Assembly (NCBI GenBank): GCA_013400115.1
Contig: VXBP01002796.1
Coordinates: 310,001 to 374,000, forward strand
DNA length: 64,000 nt
Direction of reading: 5' to 3'
DNA from: Rhinopomastus cyanomelas
Taxonomy: Eukaryota > Chordata > Aves > Bucerotiformes > Rhinopomastidae
Part shown: in pieces, positions 56,201 to 63,572 of the stretch
Layout: each line of letters opens with the position of its first letter
Numbering within the stretch: the first letter of the stretch is position 1
Made by a program: the position numbers and the translations under genes
The notes under the pieces: generated by a model
What the model was told of the DNA's origin: nothing
Seen by the model: the letters and a program-made list of their open reading frames with translations, nothing else
Database searches by the model: none

Positions 56201-59200
56201 GGAACTTCAGTAGTACTGAATTCTCAGTGGGAACTTGGGATAGCCACAGAACATTGAGGTTATGCTAACAAATATTCCCTAGATGGAATTTAGGCACTTT
56301 TAAAAAGACCCATTCCACTGTTATATAAAAAACCCTCTGTGCTCTGCATGTTCTTGTTAACAGAATCACAGAACGTTAAGAATTGGAAGGGACCTTGAAA
56401 GATCATCTTAGTCCAGTCCTCCTGCCATATCAGGATCACCTAGACCATGGCACAAAAGAACACATCCAGGTGCATTTTAAATGTCTCCAGAGAAAGNTGG
56501 TCTAAGGGATCCTGCTGTGGTGGGGGGACTGGACTAGATGATCTTTCGAGGTCCCTTCCACTCCCTAATGTTCTGTGATTCTGTGATTTTTATATACATA
56601 TGCACAGAATTTGACAGCTTCTTCTGTTTTCTCAGCCAGGACATAGTTCTGATCAAGACACTTGTATTAAAACACATCCAAGCCACTGTATTTTCAGGAA
56701 GTCTGATGCAGAGCCTCAGGAGCTGTTCAAACCGTTGCATAGGTAGGCAGTGATTTTACGTTAAAGACAGAAATTACAGTCAAATTTAAGTAAGAAAAAC
56801 ACGAAGATAATCTGAAGCTTATTACTACTTGCCTTTTCTCTGATTTTTGGTGCTTTTCAAATATAAATTAAAATTAAATGGAAAGGCCGAACACACCATG
56901 CTGTTTAAATTTGCTGAAAGGCAGCAAAATCAGGACTTGAGGTGGGCACTGGGAACCAGAATCTGTGTTTTTGCAGTGTTACAAGGATGGTGGTGTTACT
57001 GGATTCATCCTGAACGAGAAGCATGGCTTTACTGAGAGACTGCAAGGTGGCTGCCCCAGCTCCCATTAGTCCTGCTCACTGTTGCAAGTGTTTTTCTGCT
57101 GACCTTAATGCTCTAGCAGTTGAGCAACTTCTCTCCCTCCACTGTTTACATTTGGGATTCCGTGAACAAACAGTTCTCTTTCATGTGTAATCCTACTGTA
57201 GTTTATTATTTTTTAGATTTGTTTTGCTAATGGTTCAATATGCTGCCTGTTTATAAAAAATTGATAGGAATCTATAATAGATTCCCTTTTGTATGTTCTG
57301 ATGGAAAATGTTTGTACTCATGGAGGGTTTAGGGCCAGACTCATTTACACTGAACATTTTATTTCAGTTTCTTTGCAGGGGCTCTTGCTTTGGACCTAGG
57401 CTTCTTTACTGTATTTTTGTTCTGTAAGTCTGCTGTCTGGTTGAAAGTGCCTGTCAGTCTCTAGCTTTGGCTGGACAGAGCCATGAAAAGGCCATATATT
57501 ACTTTGCTGTTCATTAAGTACCTGCAGCTTGTTTACTTGGGTAGCCAAGTGACTGATAAGCTCAGTGACTACAATTGAACATACCAGCTTCCAGTCTTAG
57601 GTGCCTTAATTTTCTCTCTTCTGGCTTCTTCCAGCTTTCTCAAGCATGTCAGGAGGATGGAGCCAGGCTCTTCTGAATGTCATCTAATGATAGGACAAGG
57701 GGCAGTGGATGTAAATTGGAATATAGGAGGTTCCACATCAATATGAGAAGGAACTTCTTCCCAGTGAGGGTGACAGAGCACAGGAAGGGGCTCCTCAGGG
57801 GGGTTGTGGAATCTCCTTCTCTGAAGACATTTGAAACCCACCTGGACATGTTCCTGTGCGACTTGGTCCAGGTGATCCTGCTCTGGCATGGAGATTAGAT
57901 GATCTTTTGATGTCACTTCTAATCCCTAAATGTTATGTGATTCTGTGATAACATTCATCTGCTGAATGAATCTTTACATGAAGCCCTACATAACCTGCTC
58001 TTGCCTACATTTCCCCTTTTTATTTCTCCATAGGCCCTCACTTCCCTTTGGCCTCTGCCCATTAGAGCCTCACTAACAAGATCATCTTTCTTTGTATTGT
58101 CCCTGTTTCATTTTCATTCACTGTACCCCTTGTATACCTCAAGAGCTGCCAGTTCTTCTGGGAATGGAGTTTCATTTGCCCTATATAAGTAGTATAAAGT
58201 TACTCAATTTTTTAATGTAATTATAAGATACTGATTAATCAATGTGCCTACATCTGAGAGCTGTGGCACCTCACAATCATTAAATACTAGCAACAGACTT
58301 CAGCTGTCTTATTTCCTCATGTAATACTAACTCTTACTTAGCATTACAAAATGTTCAGCTGGAGTGAAGAAGGAGCCTCTGAATTGCTTCACAAAATAGT
58401 TTTACCTTTCTCATGTAGATCTAAGTTTCTCCAGAAACAAACTCTTGCATGTAAAGAGCTTTGTAAAACTGCTCTGAGGAGGTTTCTGCAAGTAGAATTA
58501 GAGAATGCTTTGAGCTGGAAAGGACCTTCAAATGTCTTCATCTAGTCCAACCCTACTCTGCATTGAGCAGGGACATCTGCAATCAGAGCAGGTTGACCAG
58601 AGCTTCATCCAGCTTGATCTTGAATGTTTTCAGGTCATCTCCCAGGACGTCCTGTTCCAGTGTTTCACCACCATCACTGTACCCATTTTTTTCCAATAGC
58701 CAATCTAAATCTACTTTCCTGTACTTTAAAACAACTACCCCTTGTCCTGTTGCAACAGGTCTTGCTTAAAAAAAATCTGTCTCCATCTAGCTTGCAGCCT
58801 TCCTTTGAGTAACAATAAGGCCTCCTTCGAGTCTGCTTTGCTCCAGGCTGAGCAACCCCAGTTCTCAGCCTGTACTCATAGCAGAGGTGCTCCATCCCTC
58901 TGGTCATTTCTGTGACCTTCCTCTGAACCTGCTCCAAAAGGTTAATGTCCTTCTTGAGTTGAAGGCCCTGGAGCTGGACACTATTCCAGATGGGGTATTA
59001 CCAGAGCAGAGGGGCAGGACCTTGATCTGCTGACCCTGTTTCTTTTTATGCAGCCTGAGACATGATTTGTCTTCTGAGCTGCAAGGGCACATTGTTAGCT
59101 CATGTCCAGCCTTTTGTTGACCAGTACCCCCAAGTCCTTATCCACAGGGCTGCTCTGAATGACAGTCTCCCAGCCTGTCTTTATAGTGGGGATTGCCCCA

Positions 59201-62200
59201 ACCCTGATGCAGAACTTTACGTGGAACCTTGGTGAACCTTGTGAGGTTCAGACCCATTTCTGTAGCTTTTCCAGGACCCTCTGGATGACATTCCAACCCT
59301 CTAGCATATTGACTACACCACTGAGCTTGGTGTCACCAGCAAACTTACTGAGGGTGGATTCAGTAAATCACAGACACTGTCTGTGTCACTGGTGAAGACG
59401 TTGGAGAGCAGTGGTCACAGTACAGACCCCTGAGAGGCACCACTTGACACCAAAGGACATGGCTTTCTCATTTAAGTTCTCTAGGATCTTTATCCAGACT
59501 ATAAAGTATTTGCTTATCAAAACATTATAGGATTTGTCTCCAGTAAGAGTTTTCTGTCCTACATTTCAGTTTTCAAGTTCTATTGATAGCAGTGCTCACA
59601 ATTTTGCAGAGAAAGGTCCTTTTTTGAATGCCCTTCTGTGCCAATTCTCTCTGCTTCAGAAGCCTCTCAACTTTTTGCTTTGATTTTCTGAAAGTCAGCC
59701 CAGAGTTCAAGCCTGGAAAAAAGCAGTGAAAGTATTAGATTCACAGAATCACAGAACATTAGAGATTGGAAGGGACCTCAAAAAATCATCCAGTCCAATC
59801 CCCCTGCCACAGCAGGACCACCTGCAAGTTGCACAGGAACATGTCCAGGGGGGTTTTAAACATTTCCAGAGAGGGAAACTCCACAACCTCCCTGGGCAGC
59901 CCCTTCCAGAGCTCTGTCACCCTCACTGTGAAGAAGTTCCTTCTCATGTTGATGTGGAACCTCGTGTGTTCCAGCTCACACCCCCTTGTTCTGTCATTAG
60001 ATGATGTCTGGTTCCATCCTCCTGACACCTACCCTTCACATATTTATCAACATTAATGGGGTCACCCCTCAAGTCTCCTTTTCTCCAAGCTCAAGAGACC
60101 CAGCTCCCTCAGCCTTTCCTCATCAGGGAGGTGTTCCACTCCCCTCATCATCCTCATTAGAGCCAAGTAAGTGAAAGCAGCTGGCTTTCATAACAGTGAT
60201 ACTAATGTGAGAGCATGTGAACAACTGCTTCTGTCAGAAGTGGGGTAGGGAGGTAGGGGCAAACCAGAATGTCTGGCTGGCATACAACAGAATTAGGTTT
60301 GCTGACATCACATACAAATGGAAGTGACTTGCTGCATGGACCACACATGAAGCAGTTCACAGAGCTCCCTGTGGACTTCCCATACTGGAGATCTGTCGTT
60401 TTGAAGACCAAACTATTTTTACAAAGCTGTTTTCCAACTTTTTTTCTCCCTGAAAAGGGCCTTCTTTGGTCAGATGGTGGAGCAGCAGTGACATACTGTG
60501 GCTGGTTTTATAAATCACAGCTCCCTGCTCAGGAGGATGTACTCCTTGTGTTAGTATGTTTGGAGAGATCACAAAACAGAATCGCTTTTAAATCAACCTT
60601 ACTGTAAAGTGGAATTAAAATACAGGGCACCTTTTAGTGTAAATAATGTACAAATGGGATAAAAAGCAAGACTGGTGAGCAGAAAAGCCTTTGAGATTTT
60701 TTATGATGGATGATCAGAATTTATTGCATTGGCAGTTTGACTTTTGAGTATGTATGTACTGAGCAAACTGGTTTCTCTTCTCTACCTCTGCCCCCACCTC
60801 ACTCTCCACCCCTAGGCTGGACTATATGAACTCTGCCAGGAGCAATCCGGTGATAATGACCAGTATAGAACCAGAAAATAGTGAAGGAATAAAAGAACCA
60901 TTGTTTAATGTTGTGAAAGAAACCGCAGAACTCAAAGTTCCCTGGGATGGAAGTGATTGTTCCTTTCTGACACTATTTGAAGAAGAGAACCAACCAATCC
61001 ATATTAATCCTTCCACAAAGCATTTTAATCCCTTTGTTAACCAGAGTGGTACTGCCATTTTTTCTGTTGATCCTGATGATATGAATCAAGTAACCAGCAG
61101 AACTAATCTGTATGATACTAGAGAGGATTATCCTGCAAAAAGAAGTTCTATAGGCAGACAATTTGAAGGCGTGTTCACAGCTCCAGGACAGTTTTCACTT
61201 CAACTTCACAATGCCTCAAGCACAAGCTACAAGAAAACCAGCGGCCTTCGTAAAACCCACCTGCAGGACTATCGTGGGGGACAGTACTGCTTCACACCCT
61301 TTGAAAGGAAAGGAAGACCTGCAAACCTTGAAAAGGCTGGTGCGTGACAATATTTTAAGGATATATGTTCTAGGGTTTATTCTCTATTTAAATACCTGTG
61401 CTTGTACAGCCAGAGGTGCATCTGCCCTGATAGGACTTTCCACATCAATATGAGAAGGAACTTCTTCCCAGTGAGGGTGGCAGAGCACTGGAAGGGGCTG
61501 CCCAGGGGGGTTGTGGAGTCTCCTCCTCTGGAGATGTTCAAAACCTACCTGGACATGTTCCTGTGTGACTTGGTCTAGGTGATCCTACTGTGGCAGGGGG
61601 ATTGGATTAGATCATCTTTCAAGGTCCCTTCCAACCCCTAATGTTCTGTGATTCTGTGAAAACACATCAGGATTCTTCAGAAAGCAGTAATTTAATTTAA
61701 AATCAGTTATTAATTATTTTAAGATGACAGAAGCATTTATTTTCCATTTGTATTTTCATAGAATCATGAAACAGTCATGGGCAGGATCACCTCTCAGCTA
61801 GACTTGGTTGCTCAAGGGTTGAGCCTTGAACACCTCCAGGGAGTTGGCATCCACAACCCCTCCATGCATTCTCTCCGAGAGTCTCTCCACCCTTGTGCTG
61901 AAGAACTTCTTCCCAAGATCTAGTCTAAACCTACTCTCCTTCAGTTTAAACCCATTTTCCCTTCTCTTATAGCTTGTGAAAAGTCCCCTTTTATTATGAG
62001 TTAGTATTTATTAATGCTGTTGCTTTTTGAAATCACGTTTGCCTTTTTATTTTAGAGACCTCTGCTTGTCACAGTGGTGAGCAGTTTAACATGAGGCTGT
62101 ATGCACAGAACAGTTCAGTGAAAAAAAGGTGAGTGCACAGGAATTATCAGCCTATTATTGAGTAATAACTGCAGAGACCTTGCTGAGTTGGAAAAATCCT

Positions 62201-63344
62201 GCTAAGAGGACATGAAGGCTAAATTCAGAGCAATCTGAGAAAGAACTTCTTTACAGTGAGGGTGACGGAGCGCTGGAAAGGGCTGCCCAGGGGGTTTGTG
62301 GAGTCTCCTTCTCTGGAGACATTTTAAACCCCCCTGGATGTGTTCCTGTGTGACTTGGTCTGGGTGATCCTGCTGTGGCAGGGGGATTGGACTGGATGAT
62401 CTTTCGAGGTCTCTTCCAATCCCTAATGTTCTGTGATTTGGTGATTCTGTGATGTGTGAGTGTCACATGTTTTACCAAAAATGGTTTTATCAAAGGTTCT
62501 GACCCACAGCACCTTGTGTTTTAGAGAGCCATACTCTCTTCTGTGATCCCTCAAGTGCCATTTTGTGTTTCAGCAGCAGTGAAGTTTGTGAGAAACAGAT
62601 TTTGGGTGTTAAATCTCGGGTTCAGAAAGAAGTTCAGTCATCTCAATAGTGGGGAGCATTTCATGGCTACTGAATACAAAAATTGAAGACCAAAAAACCA
62701 CTAGGAATTACTTAGATTTAGAACAAAAATAAAAGTACAGGCAAGGAAATAATTTACCAAAGAACTCTGTTTTTGCATCCCTCAGCGACAGTAAATCTGT
62801 GCAGGAATCAGCCCAGGGACAGAACCCTTTACTTGGATTTGCAGAGGTAACTTTATATAGAGATACTTTGCACTGAGTCTCCTGCTCACACCATTCGTTT
62901 GAAGAAGGAATGTACACAACAGTTAGACACTGAACTTAGCCTCATCTGATTTATTAGAATGGAAGCTCCTTTTCCCTCATGGTTTATATTAGGAAGCCAG
63001 AAAGCACAGCTTCTGGGTCAGTGGCTCAGACAGATGGCCCTTTCGGGTCCTTAATCTGCGTGGTTCGATTCACACCTAAGCCAATGCCTGACTGTGAGCC
63101 AGCAGCGTGCCCACAGAAGTGACCCAGGTACACACAGCACTGCTGAGGGGGTTTTACCCCTTAAATAATTTGTGCTACAGAGCAGTGACTCTTTTATGCA
63201 CTGCAGAAACTGAATTTTCCTTACTTAACCTGAGGTGCTCATCCAGCTGAACCCTCTCTATTAATTATTTTTAGAGGATCACAGCAGCACAAGGGAAAGA
63301 GTTTAACTTTGAAGTGAATTCAAAGCTACACAAGATGGAGGAAG
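50016..63344 (+). CDS. REDIC1: REDIC1 / C12orf40 orthologue, first ten coding exons (meiotic crossover factor); 3' end outside window
   Basis: Orthologue of human C12orf40, now REDIC1 (regulator of DNA class I crossover intermediates 1), reported to act in meiotic recombination with the MSH4-MSH5 class I crossover machinery. The start MNWVGGSR is the vertebrate N terminus. SRIILKQEKRKQK and EYFEKKKLKSKM follow as in the human protein, and LDLLSLYVVNQV and RRHNVELP keep the pattern further on. Ten exons (50016-50038, 51594-51633, 53355-53490, 54550-54685, 55764-55830, 56636-56742, 60816-61339, 62056-62128, 62786-62846, 63275-63344) have AG/GT borders and compatible phases throughout, 1237 nt, about 412 codons with no stop. 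The rest of the roughly 650-residue protein lies to the right. From exon 5 onward I rely more on splice signals and phase than on similarity, because the protein evolves fast. No enzymatic domain is visible. Its position next to ABCD2, divergently transcribed, matches human 12q12. Confidence 0.92.
51594..51633 (+). CDS. REDIC1: REDIC1 exon 2
   Basis: 40 nt. The acceptor TGCATCTTTCAG precedes GAGCAGAATC and the donor is GTAAGC. It encodes (R)SRIILKQEKRKQK, a basic segment nearly identical to the mammalian one. It ends in phase 0. Confidence 0.93.
51844..51860 (+). repeat. (TGAA)n microsatellite
   Basis: Four TGAA units just before a short CR1. Confidence 0.8.
51889..52005 (+). mobile_element. 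CR1 (type A), short
   Basis: TATATTTAAAACTCGCCTGG to TAGTGATTCTATGA, in REDIC1 intron 2, sense. Confidence 0.9.
52168..52459 (+). mobile_element. CR1 (type A), TTCTGAATGTCATCT variant
   Basis: GTCAAGAGGATGGAGACAGG, then CTCTTCTGAATGTCATCTAG (most copies have CTCAGTGTCATC) to GTTCTGCGATTA. It has the same variant and nearly the same start point as 57645-57949. Confidence 0.92.
53355..53490 (+). CDS. REDIC1: REDIC1 exon 3
   Basis: 136 nt. The acceptor AAAAAATCCAG precedes GAATATTTTGAA and the donor GTGAGT follows AAGACTG. It encodes EYFEKKKLKSKMQLLGVSSS and then LDLLSLYVVNQVSTKND, matching the conserved EYFEKHRLKSK and LDILNLYMVNQ blocks of the human protein. Confidence 0.93.
53937..54047 (+). 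mobile_element. CR1 3' end (type B-like)
   Basis: GCAGGGACATGGTTTAGTGG, GGTTGGGCTCGGTGACCTCA to CAGTGATTCTGTGATTCT. Confidence 0.83.
54308..54385 (+). pseudogene. 5S rRNA 3' two-thirds, fused to CR1 tail
   Basis: About 78 nt matching the 3' part of 5S rRNA: AGCTGAGCAGGGTTGGGCCT, then TGGATGGGAGAC, CTGGGTACACCAGGTGCTGT and AGGCTT. It contains the internal promoter region but lacks the first roughly 40 nt, so it is truncated at the 5' end. It joins directly to a CR1 tail at about 54387. It lies in REDIC1 intron 3. Confidence 0.88.
54387..54465 (+). mobile_element. CR1 3' tail (about 80 bp) of 5S-CR1 composite
   Basis: CTGCTCCAGTAGAGAGAGTT, then AGATGATCTTTCAAGGTCCC and the terminal TTCTGTGATTCTGT correspond to the last about 80 nt of a type A CR1. 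Same orientation as the 5S part, giving a SINE-sized unit of about 158 bp. Confidence 0.85.
54550..54685 (+). CDS. REDIC1: REDIC1 exon 4
   Basis: 136 nt. The acceptor TTTCATTGTAG precedes AGAGTGTAAAG and the donor is GTACTT. It encodes ESVKKPVHHIDITENVKLPA then RRHNVELPTSPPRTQH, aligning with human ETVRKP...RKHNLELTMSP. It leaves two bases (AG) for the next exon. A 5S-CR1 composite ends about 85 bp upstream of this acceptor. Confidence 0.9.
54903..55006 (+). pseudogene. U6 snRNA retropseudogene fused to CR1
   Basis: About 104 nt matching nearly the whole of U6 snRNA, from GTGCTCACTTTGGCAGCACA to GAAGCATTCCATATT. Most differences from U6 are CpG decay (GCTTCGG to ACTTTGG, GCGCAAGG to GTGAAAGG, ACGCAAATTCGTG to ATGCAAATTCATG). 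There is no TATA box or obvious PSE in the 60 bp upstream, so this is not a working U6 gene. It runs directly, without a poly(A) tract, into CR1 sequence at 55007. Confidence 0.93.
55007..55508 (+). mobile_element. CR1 (type A), 5'-truncated, 3' half of U6-CR1 composite
   Basis: It begins TGTCCAGTTCTGGG, inside the end of CR1 ORF2, and runs to a normal 3' tail ending at ATTCTATG. U6 and CR1 share orientation and abut at a one- or two-base microhomology. No target-site duplication is visible around the composite (left flank ...TTTACTCAT, right flank TTAGGTACAT). It lies in REDIC1 intron 4, same strand as the gene. Confidence 0.92.
55594..55621 (+). repeat. (AC)n microsatellite
   Basis: Fourteen uninterrupted AC units. 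Confidence 0.93.
55764..55830 (+). CDS. REDIC1: REDIC1 exon 5
   Basis: 67 nt. The acceptor CATTTTACAAG precedes GTTACAACAG and the donor GTAAGC follows CAGCATAAT. It encodes RLQQQVLDSRKQHLSEKVKY and QHN. Similarity to human (QRLSSKEDL...) is weak, but the phase fits both neighbours exactly (2 bases in, 0 out) and both splice signals are good. Confidence 0.78.
56361..56496 (-). mobile_element. CR1 (type A), left arm of an inverted pair
   Basis: ACAGAATCACAGAACGTTAA to AAATGTCTCCAGAGAAAG. It stops at the single undetermined base 56497. Confidence 0.9.
56497..56497. other. Single ambiguous base (n)
   Basis: The only n in the window, exactly at the junction of two oppositely oriented CR1 fragments. 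Probably an assembly join or gap of unknown size. Confidence 0.95.
56498..56587 (+). mobile_element. CR1 (type A), right arm of an inverted pair
   Basis: TGGTCTAAGGGATCCTGCTG to TTCTGTGATTCTGTGAT. It ends about 48 bp before the REDIC1 exon 6 acceptor. Confidence 0.9.
56636..56742 (+). CDS. REDIC1: REDIC1 exon 6 (contains no ATG)
   Basis: 107 nt. The strong acceptor CTTCTGTTTTCTCAG precedes CCAGGACATAG and the donor GTAGGC follows TTGCATAG. It encodes PGHSSDQDTCIKTHPSHCIF then RKSDAEPQELFKPLHR. It starts in phase 0 and leaves two bases, which is what exon 5 provides and exon 7 requires. The frame has no ATG and is short, so a simple ORF search would miss it. A CR1 3' tail ends about 48 bp before the acceptor. 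Confidence 0.8.
57645..57949 (+). mobile_element. CR1 (type A), TTCTGAATGTCATCT variant
   Basis: CATGTCAGGAGGATGGAGCC to TTATGTGATTCTGTGAT, in REDIC1 intron 6. Confidence 0.92.
58497..59500 (-). mobile_element. Old CR1 of another family, about 1 kb
   Basis: TTAGAGAATGCTTTGAGCTG, CCTTCAAATGTCTTCATCTA, GTGACCTTCCTCTGAACCTG, GGTGTCACCAGCAAACTTAC and CAGTACAGACCCCTGAGAGG are the typical reverse-complement landmarks of an ancient CR1, from 3' tail back into ORF2. Many frameshifts. It shows that this locus has gained CR1 over a long time. Confidence 0.87.
59739..60162 (-). mobile_element. CR1 (type A)
   Basis: GATTCACAGAATCACAGAAC to CCTCATCATCCTCATTAGAG, including the end of ORF2 (read in reverse). 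In REDIC1 intron 6, antisense. Confidence 0.92.
60816..61339 (+). CDS. REDIC1: REDIC1 exon 7 (large exon)
   Basis: 524 nt. The acceptor CTCTCCACCCCTAG precedes GCTGGACTATATG and the donor GTGCGT follows AAGGCTG. It encodes about 175 residues of acidic, Ser/Asn-rich low-complexity sequence, including VPWDGSDCSFLTLFEEENQP, FNPFVNQSGTAIFSVDPDDM and YRGGQYCFTPFERKGRP. The SFLTLFE stretch resembles FGTLFE of human REDIC1. No membrane segment or catalytic motif is visible. Confidence 0.85.
61423..61660 (+). mobile_element. CR1 (type A)
   Basis: CTGATAGGACTTTCCACATC (a small deletion after GATAGGAC) through to GTTCTGTGATTCTGTGAA, starting about 84 bp after the exon 7 donor of REDIC1. Confidence 0.9.
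61757..61988 (-). mobile_element. Older CR1 of another family
   Basis: TCATAGAATCATGAAACAGT, CTTGAACACCTCCAGGGAG, CTGAAGAACTTCTTCCC and TCTAGTCTAAACCTACTCTC. Confidence 0.83.
62056..62128 (+). CDS. REDIC1: REDIC1 exon 8
   Basis: 73 nt. The acceptor CCTTTTTATTTTAG precedes AGACCTCTGC and the donor GTGAGT follows the A-run AAAAAAAG. Only the phase supplied by exon 7 (one base) is open. It gives ETSACHSGEQFNMRLYAQNS then SVKK. The other two frames hit stops. Confidence 0.78.
62228..62453 (+). mobile_element. CR1 (type A)
   Basis: AGAGCAATCTGAGAAAGAAC to TTGGTGATTCTGTGAT, in REDIC1 intron 8. Confidence 0.9.
62574..62649 (+). other. Possible alternative terminal exon of REDIC1
   Basis: The acceptor-like CATTTTGTGTTTCAG (to 62573) is followed, in the phase left by exon 8, by an open run SSSEVCEKQILGVKSRVQKE plus VQSSQ and a TAG at 62647. 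No donor is needed if it is terminal. The main transcript is more likely to skip it to exon 9. Confidence 0.3.
62786..62846 (+). CDS. REDIC1: REDIC1 exon 9
   Basis: 61 nt. The acceptor TTTGCATCCCTCAG precedes CGACAGTAAATC and the donor GTAACT follows TTTGCAGAG. In the phase left by exon 8 it reads SDSKSVQESAQGQNPLLGFA plus E, open throughout, ending in phase 0. Assignment rests on splice signals and phase. Confidence 0.7.
63022..63074 (+). other. tRNA-like A-box/B-box pair (possible tRNA-derived SINE relic)
   Basis: TGGCTCAGACAGATGG (A-box-like, 63022) and GGTTCGATTCACA (B-box-like, 63062) are 40 nt apart, close to tRNA spacing. No complete cloverleaf can be drawn and the T-stem has only three clear pairs. 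It is followed by a CR1-like GAGCCAGCAGCGTGCCCA. Confidence 0.3.
63275..63344 (+). CDS. REDIC1: REDIC1 exon 10
   Basis: 70 nt. The acceptor TTAATTATTTTTAG precedes AGGATCACAGC and the donor GTGAGT follows GAGGAAG. It reads RITAAQGKEFNFEVNSKLHK plus MEE, and the GKEFNFEVN block resembles GKEVSNFLEDVN in human REDIC1. It leaves one base for exon 11, which must lie beyond 64000. Confidence 0.75.
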
Positions 63345-63572
63345 GTGAGTACCATTTATACAGTATTAAATTAAAAAAATCAGATTTTTCTCTGCATGTG
63401 AAACTGAGACACTTTTAAAGCCAGAGAAAAGTGGTTTGATATTTAAAAATATATTACATTTTATGTAGTCTTGTAGTTTTGATTCATGCAGCACTGTGTA
63501 AGGAAGACTGGCATTACCAGGTCACTAAGAACTATCTGTGTTTACTTTTCTTTCAAAAGATTAAGTTAGGTT

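Larger units (their letters stand above)
56743..60815 (+). other. REDIC1: REDIC1 intron 6
   Basis: 4.1 kb with three CR1 copies (57645, 58497, 59739). Nothing recognisable in 56743-57644 or 60163-60815. Confidence 0.75.

Noticed and set aside
7753..63344. Orientation bias of CR1 relative to the host genes
   Set aside because: In ABCD2 more copies are antisense, in REDIC1 more are sense. The numbers are small and mainly reflect an excess of plus-strand copies, with no consistent signal.
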